A stretch of 16,962 nt of DNA from JBEKCP01 sp050014815. GTDB taxonomy: Bacteria; Planctomycetota; Planctomycetia; Pirellulales; Thermoguttaceae. Within the stretch, counting starts at the first letter, position 1. The number at the start of each line of letters is the position of its first letter. The DNA is taken from assembly GCA_050014815.1 (NCBI GenBank), contig JBEKCP010000052.1:1-16962 (forward strand), read 5' to 3'. Shown in pieces: positions 16,298 to 16,962 of the stretch. Both the position numbers and the translations under genes were made by a program. The notes under the pieces were generated by a model. It made no database searches. It worked only from the letters and a program-made list of their open reading frames with translations, and was not told where the DNA came from.

Positions 16298-16897
16298 TCA
16301 CTCCGGCAGCGCGTCCAACAGCATGTCGGGCTCGGCGATGCTCATCTCGCGGATGACGCGGAGGCGCTGCACCTGGTGCAGCACCTCGAAAATCCGCCGG
16401 CACATCGGTCGCGTGATTCCGTAGAGCTGCATGACGAGAATCTCGATCTGGTAATCGTCGTGCGTGGACGGCGGTTTGCCCATGGCAAGCACCGCCGCGA
16501 CCCGGTCGGCGATCTCGTCGTGTAGTCGCGCCTCAACCTCCTGGGAGAAGTCGATCGCGCGAACAGGCAATTCCTGCACCAATTCCTGGGTCCAGCGGGG
16601 GAAGCTGCGCCACTCCGTATCGCCGCTTTTAATGTAGTAGCGATACAGCATGGTGCGGGAATTCAGCACCCCGAGAATGTACTCTACGCGATATCGGCAC
16701 GACTCGGCCTGAAGGTCCTTTCGCATCTTCCAGGTGAACACCGATTGGTTGGTGAGCCTGCGAGAATCGTCTATCGTCGCATAGATCCCGACCCCCGTTT
16801 GTCGCAACAGTATTCGTTTGCCCGCGTAGAAGTCCGCCGCGTAAGCGTTCACGGCCTGGGGCCTCGCTCGTCTTTTGGGCGCGCTAGGCCGGAACAT
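16298..16897 (-). CDS. TaqI-like C-terminal specificity domain, probable fragment of a type IIG restriction-modification enzyme
   Basis: This 199-residue frame starts at the ATG at 16897. The segment GKRILLRQTGVGIYATIDDS, then TNQSVFTWKM, and LNSRTMLYRYYIKSG at about 79-93 match the target-recognition domain that closes type IIG enzymes and PglX-like methylases (TaqI C-terminal family). The rest (VEARLHDEIADRVAAVLAM and the helical tail) fits the usual C-terminal extension. The methylase core with its NPPY motif is missing. Upstream of the ATG the same frame meets two stops within 55 nt, and neither other frame in the 65 visible bases resembles the expected upstream part. It is therefore likely a remnant or a separated specificity module. 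The first 16 residues are basic and may not belong to the domain; a GTG in the codon before NAYAADF is an alternative start. Confidence 0.6.
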   Translation of the reverse strand: MFRPSAPKRRARPQAVNAYAADFYAGKRILLRQTGVGIYATIDDSRRLTNQSVFTWKMRKDLQAESCRYRVEYILGVLNSRTMLYRYYIKSGDTEWRSFPRWTQELVQELPVRAIDFSQEVEARLHDEIADRVAAVLAMGKPPSTHDDYQIEILVMQLYGITRPMCRRIFEVLHQVQRLRVIREMSIAEPDMLLDALPE

Positions 16898-16962
16898 GTG
16901 CCTGTCTCCCTACCGTGCGGAACTGAATCCACGCTACGCTGCCTTGTCCCCGGCGTAAATGG

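Overview
The window looks like chromosomal DNA of a GC-rich planctomycete, probably an anaerobic or fermentative one. I infer this from the lineage-typical secreted and lipoprotein families on the minus strand, the scarcity of Shine-Dalgarno sites, and the very high load of palindromic intergenic repeats. No rRNA, tRNA, CRISPR array or transposase gene was seen.

Layout. 1-199 (-): start of a QueC-like PP-loop protein, cut by the window edge. 200-426: divergent promoter region with a candidate promoter and a hairpin plus T-run leader. 427-6102 (+): a three-gene [FeFe]-hydrogenase locus, made of a HydC/NuoE-like subunit, a 1040-residue fusion of a HydB/NuoF module to a GltD/NfnB-type NADPH flavoprotein, and a HydA catalytic subunit with all three H-cluster motifs. 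6223-8191 (-): an aminotransferase followed by a SAM methyltransferase. 8282-9616 (-): a secreted HEAT-repeat protein. 9938-11245 (-): an unrecognised 435-residue protein. 11608-14883 (-): two paralogous exported proteins and a DUF11 lipoprotein. 15134-16159 (+): an exported LolA-like protein. 16298-16897 (-): an orphan TaqI-like specificity domain of a restriction-modification enzyme.

How the genes work together. The hydrogenase locus joins modules that can each be assigned a carrier: NADH (NuoF module with FMN), probably NADPH (GltD module with FAD) and H2 (HydA). This suggests one complex linking pools that HydABC and the NADH/NADPH transhydrogenases Nfn or Stn usually link separately. The minus-strand genes 11608-14883 form a compact operon for cell-envelope proteins of unknown role.

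The most unusual signal is in the repeats. Two copies of a 29-nt, three-hairpin core flanked by perfect 21-23 bp arms lie in frame inside real genes: hydA at 5145-5215, just before its first H-cluster motif, and the LolA-like gene at 15602-15676. They are in opposite orientations, differ only in loops and in compensated arm pairs, and have no stop codon in any of the six frames. They behave like protein-tolerated palindromic mobile elements, comparable in concept to Rickettsia palindromic elements. A diverged relative sits at 13685-13748. Most other larger gaps carry further palindrome families, so the window reads as a catalogue of small structured repeats around a hybrid hydrogenase.
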